Made by a program: the position numbers and the translations under genes. A stretch of DNA of 64,000 nucleotides. It comes from Bacteroidia bacterium (GTDB taxonomy: Bacteria; Bacteroidota; Bacteroidia; CAIKAF01). Positions 1-8,437 of the stretch are shown here, in pieces. The stretch covers positions 33,066-97,065 of the forward strand of contig JACVCJ010000015.1 in assembly GCA_016742095.1 (NCBI GenBank). The letters run 5' to 3'. The notes under the pieces are model-generated. The model searched no databases and had not been told where the DNA came from. It was given only the letters and a program-made list of their open reading frames with translations. The first letter of the stretch is position 1. Each line of letters starts with the position of its first letter.

Positions 1-234
1 ACCGAAAAACGGGATGCGTTCGAAGAAAAAGCGCAGTATTTTGTGATCAGTGAAATGCTGAAGGAAGCCCGTAAAGAGGCAAACATGACCCAGGAACAGC
101 TGGCCGAAAAAGTCGGGACCAAAAAAAGCTATATCTCACGGCTTGAGAACGGGAAATGTGATATCCAGCTTTCTACACTGTACCGGATATTTGAGTTCGG
201 ACTGGGGAAACGGGTGCACCTGTCCATCGGGTAA
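1..234 (+). CDS. higA: HigA-like antitoxin, XRE family (5'-truncated by window edge)
   Basis: The reading frame is open from base 1 to the stop at 232-234, so the N-terminus lies outside the window. The first codon that could serve as a start inside the window is a GTG at 43, but the upstream residues (TEKRDAFEEKAQYF) match what normally precedes the helix-turn-helix in Bacteroidota HigA antitoxins, so I treat the gene as truncated. The visible part is an XRE HTH: LTQ-like segment MTQEQLAEKVG, recognition helix TKKSYISRLENG, then the C-terminal LSTLYRIFEFGLGKRVHL that is typical of the HigA group. Such antitoxins bind and repress their own operon and neutralise a HigB/RelE-type mRNA interferase. 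The toxin gene would be expected just upstream and cannot be seen. Family assignment is by recognition, not by search. Confidence 0.8.
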   Translation, partial: TEKRDAFEEKAQYFVISEMLKEARKEANMTQEQLAEKVGTKKSYISRLENGKCDIQLSTLYRIFEFGLGKRVHLSIG

Positions 235-251
235 CAAAAGCTATAAGCTAT

Positions 252-455
252 TTAGCTGAACAACAGAATAAGCAGCAGCAAAAGCAGCAGCATGAACAGG
301 AAATAGAACCGGTTTTTGAGCCGGTAGGGCTTGCGGCGGCGCACCCCCAGCAGATGTCCGCGATAGCGGCTCTGCACCTTCGAAAAATCACGGTGCCGGC
401 GTATCTCCTCCCCGGGTAGTTCAGGTTCTTCGTTATCGATTTGTATACTCGTCAC
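252..455 (-). CDS. Small C-terminally anchored membrane protein overlapping the ECF sigma gene
   Basis: This is a 67-aa ORF starting at a GTG (453-455) that overlaps the last 23 nt of the sigma factor gene in another frame, so translational coupling is likely. The first 45 residues are charged and basic (ELPGEEIRRHRDF, RRRKPYRLKNR). The last ~20 are a pure hydrophobic helix ending at the stop (FMLLLLLLLILLFS), giving a tail-anchored topology with the N-terminus in the cytoplasm. I do not recognise a family. Its position is where an anti-sigma factor is often encoded, but no zinc-binding HxxxCxxC motif or periplasmic domain is present. A role as a membrane tether or regulator of the sigma factor is inference only. 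Confidence 0.55.
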   Translation of the reverse strand: MTSIQIDNEEPELPGEEIRRHRDFSKVQSRYRGHLLGVRRRKPYRLKNRFYFLFMLLLLLLLILLFS

Positions 456-981
456 GTGTTTCCAGCTGCTTTTTTAATACCTCTAAAATACGATAAACTT
501 TCATTTTTACCGCGGCTTCGGTGGAAGATTCCATTTCGGCGATCTCTTTAAAACGGATCCCGTCGAAAAAGCGCCACTCGATCAGCTGCAGGTCTTCGGG
601 CGAAAGCCGGCCCAGCGCTTCGGCCAGCTGCCGGCGCCACGCGGGATCGTCCCACTGTGCATTCCATTCTTCGCGCAGGTCCTCGTGCACCGATATGTGT
701 TTCACTTTACCGGTACGCCGGAAGTACATGTTCACTTCATTCACCGCTATCCGGAACAGCCAGGCTGAAAAAGGAATACCCTTCGGCTCGTAACTACGTA
801 TATGCATCAAAGCCTTCAGGAATACTTCCGAAGTAAGGTCGGCCGTTTGCTCCGTATCGCGTACTTTGGAGTACACATAACGGAAAATACGGTCGTGATG
901 CCGGTTATACAGCCACTCAAAGGCCCGCGGGTCCCGCTGACTGATGTAAATGTATTTCTCTTCCTCTTCGTGGTCGTGCAT
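433..981 (-). CDS. ECF-family RNA polymerase sigma factor
   Basis: The protein has 182 aa, the usual length for an extracytoplasmic-function sigma factor. Region 2 is visible at about residues 18-90 (RAFEWLYNRHHDRIFRYVYS, then DLTSEVFLKAL and the FSAWLFRIAVN segment that contacts the -10 element). Region 4 lies at about 118-175 (LSPEDLQLIEWRFFDGIRFKEIAEM followed by the HTH STEAAVKMKVYRILEVL). It would direct core polymerase to a small regulon. The 67-aa membrane protein gene follows with a 23-nt overlap. A perfect -7 box (TACATTTG) stands 23 nt before the ATG. No anti-sigma factor with a canonical domain is encoded beside it, so the activating signal cannot be read from the sequence. Confidence 0.93.
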   Translation of the reverse strand: MHDHEEEEKYIYISQRDPRAFEWLYNRHHDRIFRYVYSKVRDTEQTADLTSEVFLKALMHIRSYEPKGIPFSAWLFRIAVNEVNMYFRRTGKVKHISVHEDLREEWNAQWDDPAWRRQLAEALGRLSPEDLQLIEWRFFDGIRFKEIAEMESSTEAAVKMKVYRILEVLKKQLETRDEYTNR

Positions 982-1004
982 AGGGCGTCACAGGCCTGTT
1001 TTTC

Positions 1005-1012
1005 CAAATGTA
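1005..1012 (-). promoter_or_regulatory. -7 promoter box of the sigma factor gene
   Basis: On the minus strand this reads TACATTTG, a perfect match to the Bacteroidota -7 consensus TAnnTTTG, 23 nt upstream of the ATG at 981. The box lies in one arm of a short inverted repeat (CAAATG-tacg-CATTTG, 1005-1020), and a 10-bp palindrome ACAGGCCTGT lies between the box and the start codon. These could be operator half-sites, but nothing shows which regulator would use them. Confidence 0.55.
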
Positions 1013-1055
1013 CGCATTTGTATACAGCCTGTTTCTAAAAATACCCTAAAAGCGC

Positions 1056-2438
1056 TTAACGGCGCACGATCTTCTGCACGGAAAGTTCCTGCCCGCCCCG
1101 GTACAGGTGCATAATGTACACCCCCGGCGCCAGCTGTTGCAGATCGATCCCGGAGGAGGCCTGCAGTACTTTTACGTCGGCACATACCCGGCCCTGCATA
1201 TCCTTCACCTGTAAACGGTCCGGCGCACTGTTCGCGGGATCTTCCAGGTAGATGCGGCCCGTGAACGGATTCGGGTACAGGCGCAGCGGCGCTTTGCCCG
1301 ACGTTTCTTCCAGGCTGTTCACAAAGGGGGGCTTCAGGACGATAATACTGTGTGTATTAGGCTCCGTATTGGACGAAAGCGGCCCGTTGGTAGCGAGGTA
1401 GATCTCTTTCTGCGGACCCACGCATACATCGCGCAGGCGGCCGAACTGGTTCACGAAATACTGGTCCTCGGACAGGATCTGGTCCCCGGCGGGGTTCAGA
1501 TGCAGTACGGCCAGTTTTTTATCCTTCAGCACGGCCAGCAACAGGCTGTTGTCAAACTCGGGGAACTCCGGGTTGCTGTAATAATCCATGCCCGAAGGTG
1601 CAATGGTAGGCGTCCAGGCGCGGATGGGCTCCACTACGTTGTGGTCGTTACAGAAAGTGGTTTCCGAAGGCTGATCGCAATAGCCCTGTACATCGGGCCA
1701 GCCGTAATTGCGGCCGGCTTCCAGTATCTGTATCTCATCGTCGGAAGAGGCGCCGTGTTCTGATGCATATACGCGGCCGTTCGCCACTACCAGGCCCTGC
1801 ATATTGCGGTGTCCCAATGTATATACGTAACTTCCGGGAAAAGGATTATCGCCCGGGGCCGTTCCGCCGGCGGCCAGGCGCAGCACCTTGCCGTTGAGTG
1901 AGGACATGTTCTGCGGCAGCGATGTATTCTGTGCATCGCCCGTGCTCATAAGCAGGGTCTTGTCCGGCAGGAAGGCCAGGCGTGAACCGTCGTGCGTGCT
2001 GTTGCCCGCAATACTGTCGATCAGTACCTGTGGACTGCCCAATGTGCTGCCGTTGTAACTGTAGCGCACCAGGCGTTCGAATATATTCCCCGAAGAGCCG
2101 AAGGTATATACTAAAAAAACGTCGGGAACGGTCGGGAAGTCGGGATGCAGCGCCATACCCAGCAGACCGGATTCCGACTGCTGGTAAACCTGTCCCGTGA
2201 TGTCGAGCACAGGGGTCTTGGTTTTGGCAACCGGGTCTATACGGCTTACCAGGCCCTTTCGTTCGATTATCCAGAGGTGATCATCAGGCGCGTAGGTGAT
2301 TTCCCAGGGAATGTCCAGCCCGGTGTACACGATGTCTATTTCCACCGTGGTGTTACCGATAAGGACCGTTGACTGCGCAATGGCCTGCGAAAGGCCCAGA
2401 GCCGTCAAAAATACCGGCAGTACAAATCCTTTTTTCAT
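1056..2438 (-). CDS. Secreted PQQ-dependent sugar dehydrogenase-like protein with T9SS sorting domain
   Basis: This is a 460-aa protein of the glucose/sorbosone dehydrogenase (GSDH) six-bladed beta-propeller family, which oxidises sugars with PQQ as cofactor outside the cytoplasm. I use the ATG at 2438 (MKKGFVLPVFLTALGLSQAIAQ, a clear signal peptide) rather than the in-frame start 24 nt upstream. Family hallmarks are the N-terminal strand GLDIPWEITYAPDDHLWIIE, the GLLGMALHPDF blade, DGSRLAFLPD, GHRNMQGL and SEHGASSDDEIQ. The last ~75 residues form a type-A T9SS sorting domain (LRLYPNPFTGRIYL ... LAPGVYIMHLYRGG ... QKIVRR), so the protein is probably exported and released or anchored at the cell surface. 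It follows the efflux operon by 55 nt and may have its own promoter. The substrate is unknown. Confidence 0.88.
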   Translation of the reverse strand: MKKGFVLPVFLTALGLSQAIAQSTVLIGNTTVEIDIVYTGLDIPWEITYAPDDHLWIIERKGLVSRIDPVAKTKTPVLDITGQVYQQSESGLLGMALHPDFPTVPDVFLVYTFGSSGNIFERLVRYSYNGSTLGSPQVLIDSIAGNSTHDGSRLAFLPDKTLLMSTGDAQNTSLPQNMSSLNGKVLRLAAGGTAPGDNPFPGSYVYTLGHRNMQGLVVANGRVYASEHGASSDDEIQILEAGRNYGWPDVQGYCDQPSETTFCNDHNVVEPIRAWTPTIAPSGMDYYSNPEFPEFDNSLLLAVLKDKKLAVLHLNPAGDQILSEDQYFVNQFGRLRDVCVGPQKEIYLATNGPLSSNTEPNTHSIIVLKPPFVNSLEETSGKAPLRLYPNPFTGRIYLEDPANSAPDRLQVKDMQGRVCADVKVLQASSGIDLQQLAPGVYIMHLYRGGQELSVQKIVRR

Positions 2439-2493
2439 GATCGTTTTCTTGTGAATATACAAAATTCTCCGAAACGATCACAGATACAGGGTC

Positions 2494-3588
2494 TTATTTT
2501 GCCGCCGTGTTCAGCGGGGTTCCGTCGCGCAGTTCCTCGCCCGCCTTTACTACGTAAATGCCGCCCGCTTCCAGGTTGCCGAATACTTCTACCTTGTTGT
2601 TCTGTTCGCGACCTTTGCGTACTTCCACGCGCTGTGCCTTATTATCCACGGAACGTACCAGGAAAATACCTTCGGCTGAGGTCACCACGGCGGTTTTGGG
2701 CACGATATACGCGCTGTCGTTCTGCCCGATGGGCAGTTTTACTTCGGCCACCATGCCGGGCAGCAGTTTTTTATCGTTGTTGTAAACGTCCATTTCTATT
2801 TTTTCGGAACGCAGTCGTACGTCCAGGACGCCTGCCATACGCGATACTTTGGCCGTAAATTCCTCACCGGGCAGGGAACGCACGCCGAATTTCACGGCAT
2901 CGCCCGGCTTCAGGAAACCTGCATAGGCTTCGGGGACCGAAACGGTGAGACGCAGTTTTTTCTGCTCCTGCAGGGTGAACAGCGGCTGTTCCGAACCCCG
3001 GCCGGCCGGCCCTACAAAAGCGCCGGGGTTCACGTTACGCGCCGTAATGATCCCGCTGAAGGGCGCCCGGATCTCCAGGTAGTTCTTCATGGTGGTCACC
3101 TCTTTGTAAATGGCTTTGGCCGCGTCCAGTTGTGCCAGGTCTGAATTTTTACGCGCTTCGGCCTGGTCCAGTTCGTTTTTCGATACAGTTCCCGGCGTTT
3201 TCGACGTTTCCAGCAGGCGATCGTAGGTGGCTTTAGAGGCGGCATATACCGCTTCCTGGGAACGCAGGCGCGATTCGGCGGCCACCAGCTGTGAGCTGAT
3301 CTCCGGCGCTTCCAGTACCACCAGCAGCTGACCTTCCTTTACTTCGGTACCCAGGTCGGCTTTGAGTTCTTTTACGAAACTGCTCACCTTGGCATACAGG
3401 TCTACCTGCTGAAAGGCGATGAGTTCCCCCGGCAGCTGCAGTCCGGATGAAAGTGTATCTTTTTTCAATACGAACGTTTCTGTAACGGCAGGCCCGGCGG
3501 CAGCCGTTTTATCTTCCTGTTTTTCCGAAGCGGCACAACCGGCCAGCAGCAGCCCGATCGCGGTGTATACTATGTGTATCCTGTTCAT
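2494..3588 (-). CDS. RND efflux periplasmic adaptor (membrane fusion lipoprotein)
   Basis: This 364-aa protein starts with a lipoprotein signal (MNRIHIVYTAIGLLLAGC, lipobox LAGC, acylated Cys18). The HlyD/AcrA-type fold follows: lipoyl half-motif (LPGELIAFQQVDLYAKVSSF), a helical hairpin with coiled-coil character at about residues 95-150 (AESRLRSQEAVYAASKATYD), the second lipoyl half (YLEIRAPFSGIITARNV, the usual IxAPFxGxI signature) and a beta-barrel plus membrane-proximal domain. It bridges the inner-membrane RND pump (next upstream gene, 26 nt away) and the TolC-type channel. It is the last gene of the TolC-RND-adaptor operon, an unusual but not rare order. The substrate cannot be deduced from the sequence. 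Confidence 0.95.
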   Translation of the reverse strand: MNRIHIVYTAIGLLLAGCAASEKQEDKTAAAGPAVTETFVLKKDTLSSGLQLPGELIAFQQVDLYAKVSSFVKELKADLGTEVKEGQLLVVLEAPEISSQLVAAESRLRSQEAVYAASKATYDRLLETSKTPGTVSKNELDQAEARKNSDLAQLDAAKAIYKEVTTMKNYLEIRAPFSGIITARNVNPGAFVGPAGRGSEQPLFTLQEQKKLRLTVSVPEAYAGFLKPGDAVKFGVRSLPGEEFTAKVSRMAGVLDVRLRSEKIEMDVYNNDKKLLPGMVAEVKLPIGQNDSAYIVPKTAVVTSAEGIFLVRSVDNKAQRVEVRKGREQNNKVEVFGNLEAGGIYVVKAGEELRDGTPLNTAAK

Positions 3589-3614
3589 TTTAGTATATAT
3601 ATCATTAAGTCCGG

Positions 3615-6600
3615 TTATACGTTATGTTCGCTGCCTTCTTCGTAAAAGCGGCTGTTCTTATCGGTAGGGTCGAGCGAAAGCGACGTAGTGGCGGCTTTAC
3701 CCTGTACCCAGGCAAATACCAGGGGCAGGATCACCAGTACGGCAAAGGTGGAAGCGATCAGTCCGCCGATCACAGCACGGCCCAGCGGCGACACCTGGTC
3801 ACCGCCCTCTCCGTGCCCGATGGCCATCGGCAGCATACCCATTACCATGGCCACACTGGTCATAAGGATCGGACGCAGGCGCAGGGAAGTGGCCTCTTTA
3901 GCCGCCTGCAATGCGTCGCCCGTGCGCTTGCGGATCTCTTCGGCATTGTTGATGAGAAGTACGGCATTGGCAATGGAAACCCCCACCGACATAATGATAC
4001 CCATGTACGACTGCAGATTGAGCGTAGAGCCCGTGAGCATAAGCAGCAGCAGGGAACCCAGCACCACTGCCGGCACCGCGGTAAGCACCACCAGCGAAAC
4101 CTTGAACGACTGGAAATTAGCCGAAAGCATGAGGAAGATCACCACCACGGCCACCAGCAGTCCGGCCTGCAGACTATCGAGCGTTTCGCCCAGTACCTTG
4201 CCCAGACCGATCTGTTCCACGAAAAGTCCGCGCGGCAGTTCACCCAGGGAGGCAATGGCCTTTTGTACATCCGCAGAGGCGGAACCCAGGTCTTTGTCGT
4301 GCAGATTGGCCGTTACCGACAGGTAGGGCATGGCGCCCAGGTTGTCATTCTGGCCATAGGTAGTGTCCTGCGTAATGGTAGCCACATCGCCCAGTATGGG
4401 ACGTATCTGGTTACGTAACAAAGGAATTTCCCCGATGTTGTTCTCACTGCGCATCTCATTCAGCGGCACCTGCACCTGTACGTTGTAGGAAAGGCCTACG
4501 CGTTCGTCCACCCACACGTTCTTTTCGGTGTACCTTGAGGAAGAGGTGGAAGCGATCAGCGAGCGTGAAACGTCGCTCATGTCCACACCCAGCTGGGCGG
4601 CCCGCGTACGGTCAATGTCGATGTTCAGCGCCGGGTAACGGATGGGCTGGGCGATCTGCACATCGCGCAGGTATTCAATGCCCCGCAGTTTCTCCACGAT
4701 CTTCAGCGCATATTCTTCATTCTGTTTTTTATTCTTACCCGCAATACGCACCTCCACCGGTGTGGGCGAGCCCTGGCTCAATACCTTATCCGTAAGTTCT
4801 ATGGGTTCAAAGGAAAGTTTTACGTCCGGCAGCACCTTGTAAATGCGCTCCCGCAGCTGGTCCTTGAACGCGTCCATATCAGCCTCGTAATCCTTCAGGC
4901 TCACCTGGAACACGGCCTCGTGCGGACCGGCGGTGAACAGGTAAATGGGCGATACGGAGAACAATGAAGGGTGCTGGCCCACGTACACCGAAGTTATATT
5001 GATATGTTCCTTACCCACCATGTCTTCCAGTTCTTTCAGCACCAGCAGCGTCTTTTCCTCGGTGCGTTCGATACGGGTGCCGTCTGCCGCGCGCATACGC
5101 AGCTGAAACTGGCTGGAATCCACTTTGGGCAGTACGTCGCGGCCGATGTTCGAAAGGAACAGCACAGCCAGCGCCGAAACGCCCAATATATATACTAAAA
5201 CGACCGGCTTGCGGAATGGAACAAGGCGTTGATGCATATCCAAAAATCGGTTGCGGAATGTATCGAAACGGGATACTTTTGCCGCTTTCGCTTTGTGTTT
5301 TTCTTCTGTATGCGCGTGTGCCTTCATCAGCCAGTTGGCCATAATGGGTACAAAGGTCTGCGAAAGCAGGAAGGAAACGATCATGGCAAAGCCGATGGCC
5401 AGGGCCAGGGGCAGGAACAACGCACCCGGAATGCCCGACATGGTAAAGGCCGGGGCAAATACCGCCAGGATACAGAACAGGATCAGCAGTTTGGGGAAGG
5501 CGATCTCCCGACAGGCGTCCCAGATGGCCAGGGCCTTGGATTTACCCATGGCCAGGTGCTGGTGAATGTTCTCGATGGTCACCGTAGACTCGTCCACCAA
5601 AATACCAATGGCCAGGGCCAGACCGCTGAGCGACATGATATTGATGGTTTGTCCGGCCAGTTTCAGGAACAGTACCCCCGCGATCACCGAAGTGGGAATG
5701 GTAAGGATCACGATGAGGGCCGCACGGCGATCGCCCAGGAACAGCAGTACCATCAGGCCGGTGAGCAGGGCCCCGATCACACCTTCGCTGATGAGACTTT
5801 TTACGGCGTTGATCACGTACACCGACTGGTCGAACTCGTAGGAAAGCGTAACGTCCTCGGGCAGGGTACTCTGAATTTTAGGCAGGTTCTCCTTCAGCTG
5901 GTTCACCACTTCCCAGGTAGAGGCATCGGCAGCCTTGGCAATACTGATGTATACCGAGCGCTTGCCGTTCACCAGGGCATAACCGGCGGTAATGTCGGCG
6001 CCGTCCTTCACCGTGGCCACATCGCGCAGGTACAGGTTCTGCACGCCGCCTTTGAAGAGCGGTATACTGCCGAAATCCCCGATGTTCTTAATCGTATTAT
6101 TGGTGGGTGTTATGTAATTGAAATCACCGATGCGTACGTTCCCCGATGGCGCCGTCTGGTTATTGAGGCGGATGGCTTCCACGATCTGATCGGGCGTAAG
6201 ATTGTGCGCACGCAGAGCTTCGGGGTTCACATTGATCTCGATGGTACGCGGACTACCCCCGAACGGTGGCGGCGCCAGCAGACCCGGAATGGCCGTGAAT
6301 GAGGCCCGCACGTATACGTTGGCCAGGTCCTGCAGTTCATTGTTGGAACGCGTGGGACTGCTCAGTACCAGCTGCCCTACGGGAAGCGAAGAGGCATCGA
6401 AACGGATCACGAAGGGCGGTTGCGAACCCGGCGGAAAGATCGCCTGTATACGGTTGGAAAGCGCACTGAGCTCCGATGCGGCCTGGGCCATATTGGTGCC
6501 TTCGTAATAGGTAAGCTTCATGAGCATGAGCCCCTGTATGTTCTTGGTCTCGATTGTTTTGATACCGTTGGCGAACAGCAGGATGTTCACGTACTGCTTG

Positions 6601-6791
6601 CCGAAATACGCCTCCATCTGGTTGGGCGTGTAGCCTCCGAAAGGGTGTGCTATGTAAATTACCGGCAGGTTCATCTTCGGCAGAATGTCCACCTTAATAT
6701 CCCGCACGGCCTGTATCCCGAAGAAAAACAATCCCGCTACCAGTACCAGTACCGTAATGGGTTTGCGTAATGCGGCCCTTATCAAGTTCAT
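3615..6791 (-). CDS. RND-family efflux permease (AcrB/CzcA-like)
   Basis: This 1058-aa inner-membrane pump has 12 predicted membrane segments and two large periplasmic loops, the normal RND size. The N-terminal helix (RKPITVLVLVAGLFFFGIQAVRD) and the TM4 segment LALAIGILVDESTVTIENI are characteristic. The proton-relay pair is D400-E401, with Glu replacing the second Asp found in AcrB. Overall it resembles the broad efflux group that Bacteroidota genomes call efflux RND transporter permease. A metal-specific CzcA signature (for example the DxxxDxxxE motif with a Met- or His-rich loop) is not obvious, so organic toxicants are as likely as metals. The gene lies between the TolC gene (12 nt) and the adaptor (26 nt), so one operon is near certain. 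Expression is probably driven from the response-regulator box at 8234-8268. Confidence 0.96.
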   Translation of the reverse strand: MNLIRAALRKPITVLVLVAGLFFFGIQAVRDIKVDILPKMNLPVIYIAHPFGGYTPNQMEAYFGKQYVNILLFANGIKTIETKNIQGLMLMKLTYYEGTNMAQAASELSALSNRIQAIFPPGSQPPFVIRFDASSLPVGQLVLSSPTRSNNELQDLANVYVRASFTAIPGLLAPPPFGGSPRTIEINVNPEALRAHNLTPDQIVEAIRLNNQTAPSGNVRIGDFNYITPTNNTIKNIGDFGSIPLFKGGVQNLYLRDVATVKDGADITAGYALVNGKRSVYISIAKAADASTWEVVNQLKENLPKIQSTLPEDVTLSYEFDQSVYVINAVKSLISEGVIGALLTGLMVLLFLGDRRAALIVILTIPTSVIAGVLFLKLAGQTINIMSLSGLALAIGILVDESTVTIENIHQHLAMGKSKALAIWDACREIAFPKLLILFCILAVFAPAFTMSGIPGALFLPLALAIGFAMIVSFLLSQTFVPIMANWLMKAHAHTEEKHKAKAAKVSRFDTFRNRFLDMHQRLVPFRKPVVLVYILGVSALAVLFLSNIGRDVLPKVDSSQFQLRMRAADGTRIERTEEKTLLVLKELEDMVGKEHINITSVYVGQHPSLFSVSPIYLFTAGPHEAVFQVSLKDYEADMDAFKDQLRERIYKVLPDVKLSFEPIELTDKVLSQGSPTPVEVRIAGKNKKQNEEYALKIVEKLRGIEYLRDVQIAQPIRYPALNIDIDRTRAAQLGVDMSDVSRSLIASTSSSRYTEKNVWVDERVGLSYNVQVQVPLNEMRSENNIGEIPLLRNQIRPILGDVATITQDTTYGQNDNLGAMPYLSVTANLHDKDLGSASADVQKAIASLGELPRGLFVEQIGLGKVLGETLDSLQAGLLVAVVVIFLMLSANFQSFKVSLVVLTAVPAVVLGSLLLLMLTGSTLNLQSYMGIIMSVGVSIANAVLLINNAEEIRKRTGDALQAAKEATSLRLRPILMTSVAMVMGMLPMAIGHGEGGDQVSPLGRAVIGGLIASTFAVLVILPLVFAWVQGKAATTSLSLDPTDKNSRFYEEGSEHNV

Positions 6792-6803
6792 CCCTCTGAG
6801 TGA

Positions 6804-8195
6804 TTAAAATTCATTAATAAATATACTAAAATCGCCTGCGGCCGCCGCTTTCATAAGCAGGGCCTGCCATACATTACTATACGCAATATCGCGGTGGGTT
6901 TCGGCGCGGTTCAGTGCGTACATGCTCTGGGTCACTTCTACAATGGTAGAAAGTCCGTTGCGGTACATGGTACTTTTTTGTACATAGGCCTCCGAAGCGG
7001 CTTTTACCTGCTGCGGCACCTCGGCGTAGGCGTCCATGGCGTTGCGTACCTTCTGTTCGGCCAGGGCCTGCTGGGCCAGTATCTGCTGCCGGGCCAGGTC
7101 GTATTCCTGCTGCAGGCCGTCGCTGATGTATTTCTGCGAACGTACCCGGGCCTCGTTCTGCAGTACCGACATAATATTCCAGTTCATGCCGATGCCCACC
7201 AGATAATTGGCCCGTGTGGGCGTAACCCCGGTGCCGTAGTTGCGGGTGAACTTGGTCTGGTCCTGCGTGTAACCGGCCTCAAAACCCGATCCGCGGCCCT
7301 GCATAATACCAAAGAGCGAAAAGGACGGGTAATACTGCCGGCGCAGCAGTTTGGTCTGCTCCAGGCTGATATTGGTGCGGCTCTGCAGAAAGCGCAGCAC
7401 CGGGTGGGTTTCCTCGCGCAAGGAAGCGGAAGAAAAAACGGAAGCAGGAACTGTGCTGAGAAATGTGGTATCCAGCACAAAATCCGTCGTTTGAATCCCC
7501 ATTAAAACAGACAGTGTATTAGCCTGTTCCTGCTCCGTATCTTTTGCCCGTATAAGTGCTATTCTTGCGGCAGAGACCTCCGCGGCGGCCAGGGAGGAAT
7601 CTACTCCCGGGATAAGGCCGTTGGCGGCGCGGCTTACCGTGGTCGATTTAAAGACCAGGGCCCGTTCCAGGTTGCGTTCCTGTGAGCGGGTGATGCGTTG
7701 TGCAGCCAGCAGGTTCAGGTAGGCCGAAGCCACTTTTACCTGGTGCTGGAACTGCTCCTGGGCCAGGTCGGCCGAGTCGCGCTGCAGCGTGGTCTTTGCT
7801 ACTTTAATACGCTCGCGCACGCGTCCGAACGTGAAAAATTCCCAGTTGAAATTGGCCAGGTACAGGGCGCCGAAAGCGGCATTCCAGTTCTGGTCGGGAA
7901 GCGGCAGCCCCGAAGAGGCCACCCCGAAACCGCCAAAGCCGTACAGGGGTCCGTTTTGTCCGTTCACCGTTCCGTAGTCCTGCTGGGCAGACACCACCAG
8001 GTTGGGCGCGTACGAACGCCTTGCCTGTCCCAGCTGTGCCGCCGATGCCTGTACATAACTGCTTTTTGCTTTTATACTGCCGTAATTGTTCAGCGCGATA
8101 TTCAGTGCGTCCTTCATGTTCAGCACCTGCGCCTGCAGCCCCGCACAAAAGAAAAATGCCAGGCCGCTTAAACCATACATGTTTTTTCGTATCAT
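6804..8195 (-). CDS. TolC-family outer-membrane efflux channel
   Basis: This 463-aa protein has a signal peptide (MIRKNMYGLSGLAFFFCAGLQAQ) and the repeated outer-membrane efflux domain: two halves, each with long amphipathic helices (for example LTRSQERNLERALVFK-type helix around residue 175 and EQKVRNAMDAYAEVP near 390) separated by membrane beta strands. NALNIALNN-like start MKDALNIALNNYGSIKA is the usual first helix of the family. It is the first gene of the efflux operon. The promoter lies 39 nt upstream behind a CTTCA direct repeat shared with the neighbouring two-component operon and dehydrogenase operon, so transcription is probably activated by that response regulator. Confidence 0.94.
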   Translation of the reverse strand: MIRKNMYGLSGLAFFFCAGLQAQVLNMKDALNIALNNYGSIKAKSSYVQASAAQLGQARRSYAPNLVVSAQQDYGTVNGQNGPLYGFGGFGVASSGLPLPDQNWNAAFGALYLANFNWEFFTFGRVRERIKVAKTTLQRDSADLAQEQFQHQVKVASAYLNLLAAQRITRSQERNLERALVFKSTTVSRAANGLIPGVDSSLAAAEVSAARIALIRAKDTEQEQANTLSVLMGIQTTDFVLDTTFLSTVPASVFSSASLREETHPVLRFLQSRTNISLEQTKLLRRQYYPSFSLFGIMQGRGSGFEAGYTQDQTKFTRNYGTGVTPTRANYLVGIGMNWNIMSVLQNEARVRSQKYISDGLQQEYDLARQQILAQQALAEQKVRNAMDAYAEVPQQVKAASEAYVQKSTMYRNGLSTIVEVTQSMYALNRAETHRDIAYSNVWQALLMKAAAAGDFSIFINEF

Positions 8196-8233
8196 ATACT
8201 AATAGGTCCTCTCTGTGTGGTATGATCCGGGGA

Positions 8234-8268
8234 CAAAGAGAATACAGGAATCTGAAGTAATTTTGAAG
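8234..8268 (-). promoter_or_regulatory. CTTCA direct-repeat operator and promoter of the efflux operon
   Basis: On the minus strand CTTCAAAATTACTTCAGA (8268-8251) contains two CTTCA repeats 11 bp apart, followed after 9 nt by a -7-like octamer TCTCTTTG (8241-8234). The second repeat starts exactly 16 nt before the octamer. The same arrangement stands before the dehydrogenase operon (10515-10549) and before the response regulator gene (12498-12532). Eleven-bp tandem repeats just upstream of the core promoter are what OmpR-family regulators bind as head-to-tail dimers. Binding by the neighbouring regulator is inferred. Confidence 0.75.
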
Positions 8269-8313
8269 CCTGCGCTACCCTGTGCCTTTTTTGGAGTTCC
8301 TTAACAAAAGGAT

Positions 8314-8346
8314 AAAAAAAGTCCGCATACTTCTGGCATGCGGACT
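8314..8346 (-). terminator. Rho-independent terminator of the dehydrogenase/reductase operon
   Basis: The perfect 9-bp stem AGTCCGCAT / ATGCGGACT has a 9-nt loop (8320-8346), followed on the minus strand by seven T residues (A run at 8314-8320). It lies about 90 nt after the aldo/keto reductase stop and insulates the efflux operon from it, which supports separate promoters for the two operons. Confidence 0.85.
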
Positions 8347-8437
8347 GCGAGACTTGAGAATTCCCCCTCTTATGAAAAAGTAACGAATTTGAGAAACATG
8401 GAATTGCGCTCTCCTCCCGACTCAGGCTATACTATGT

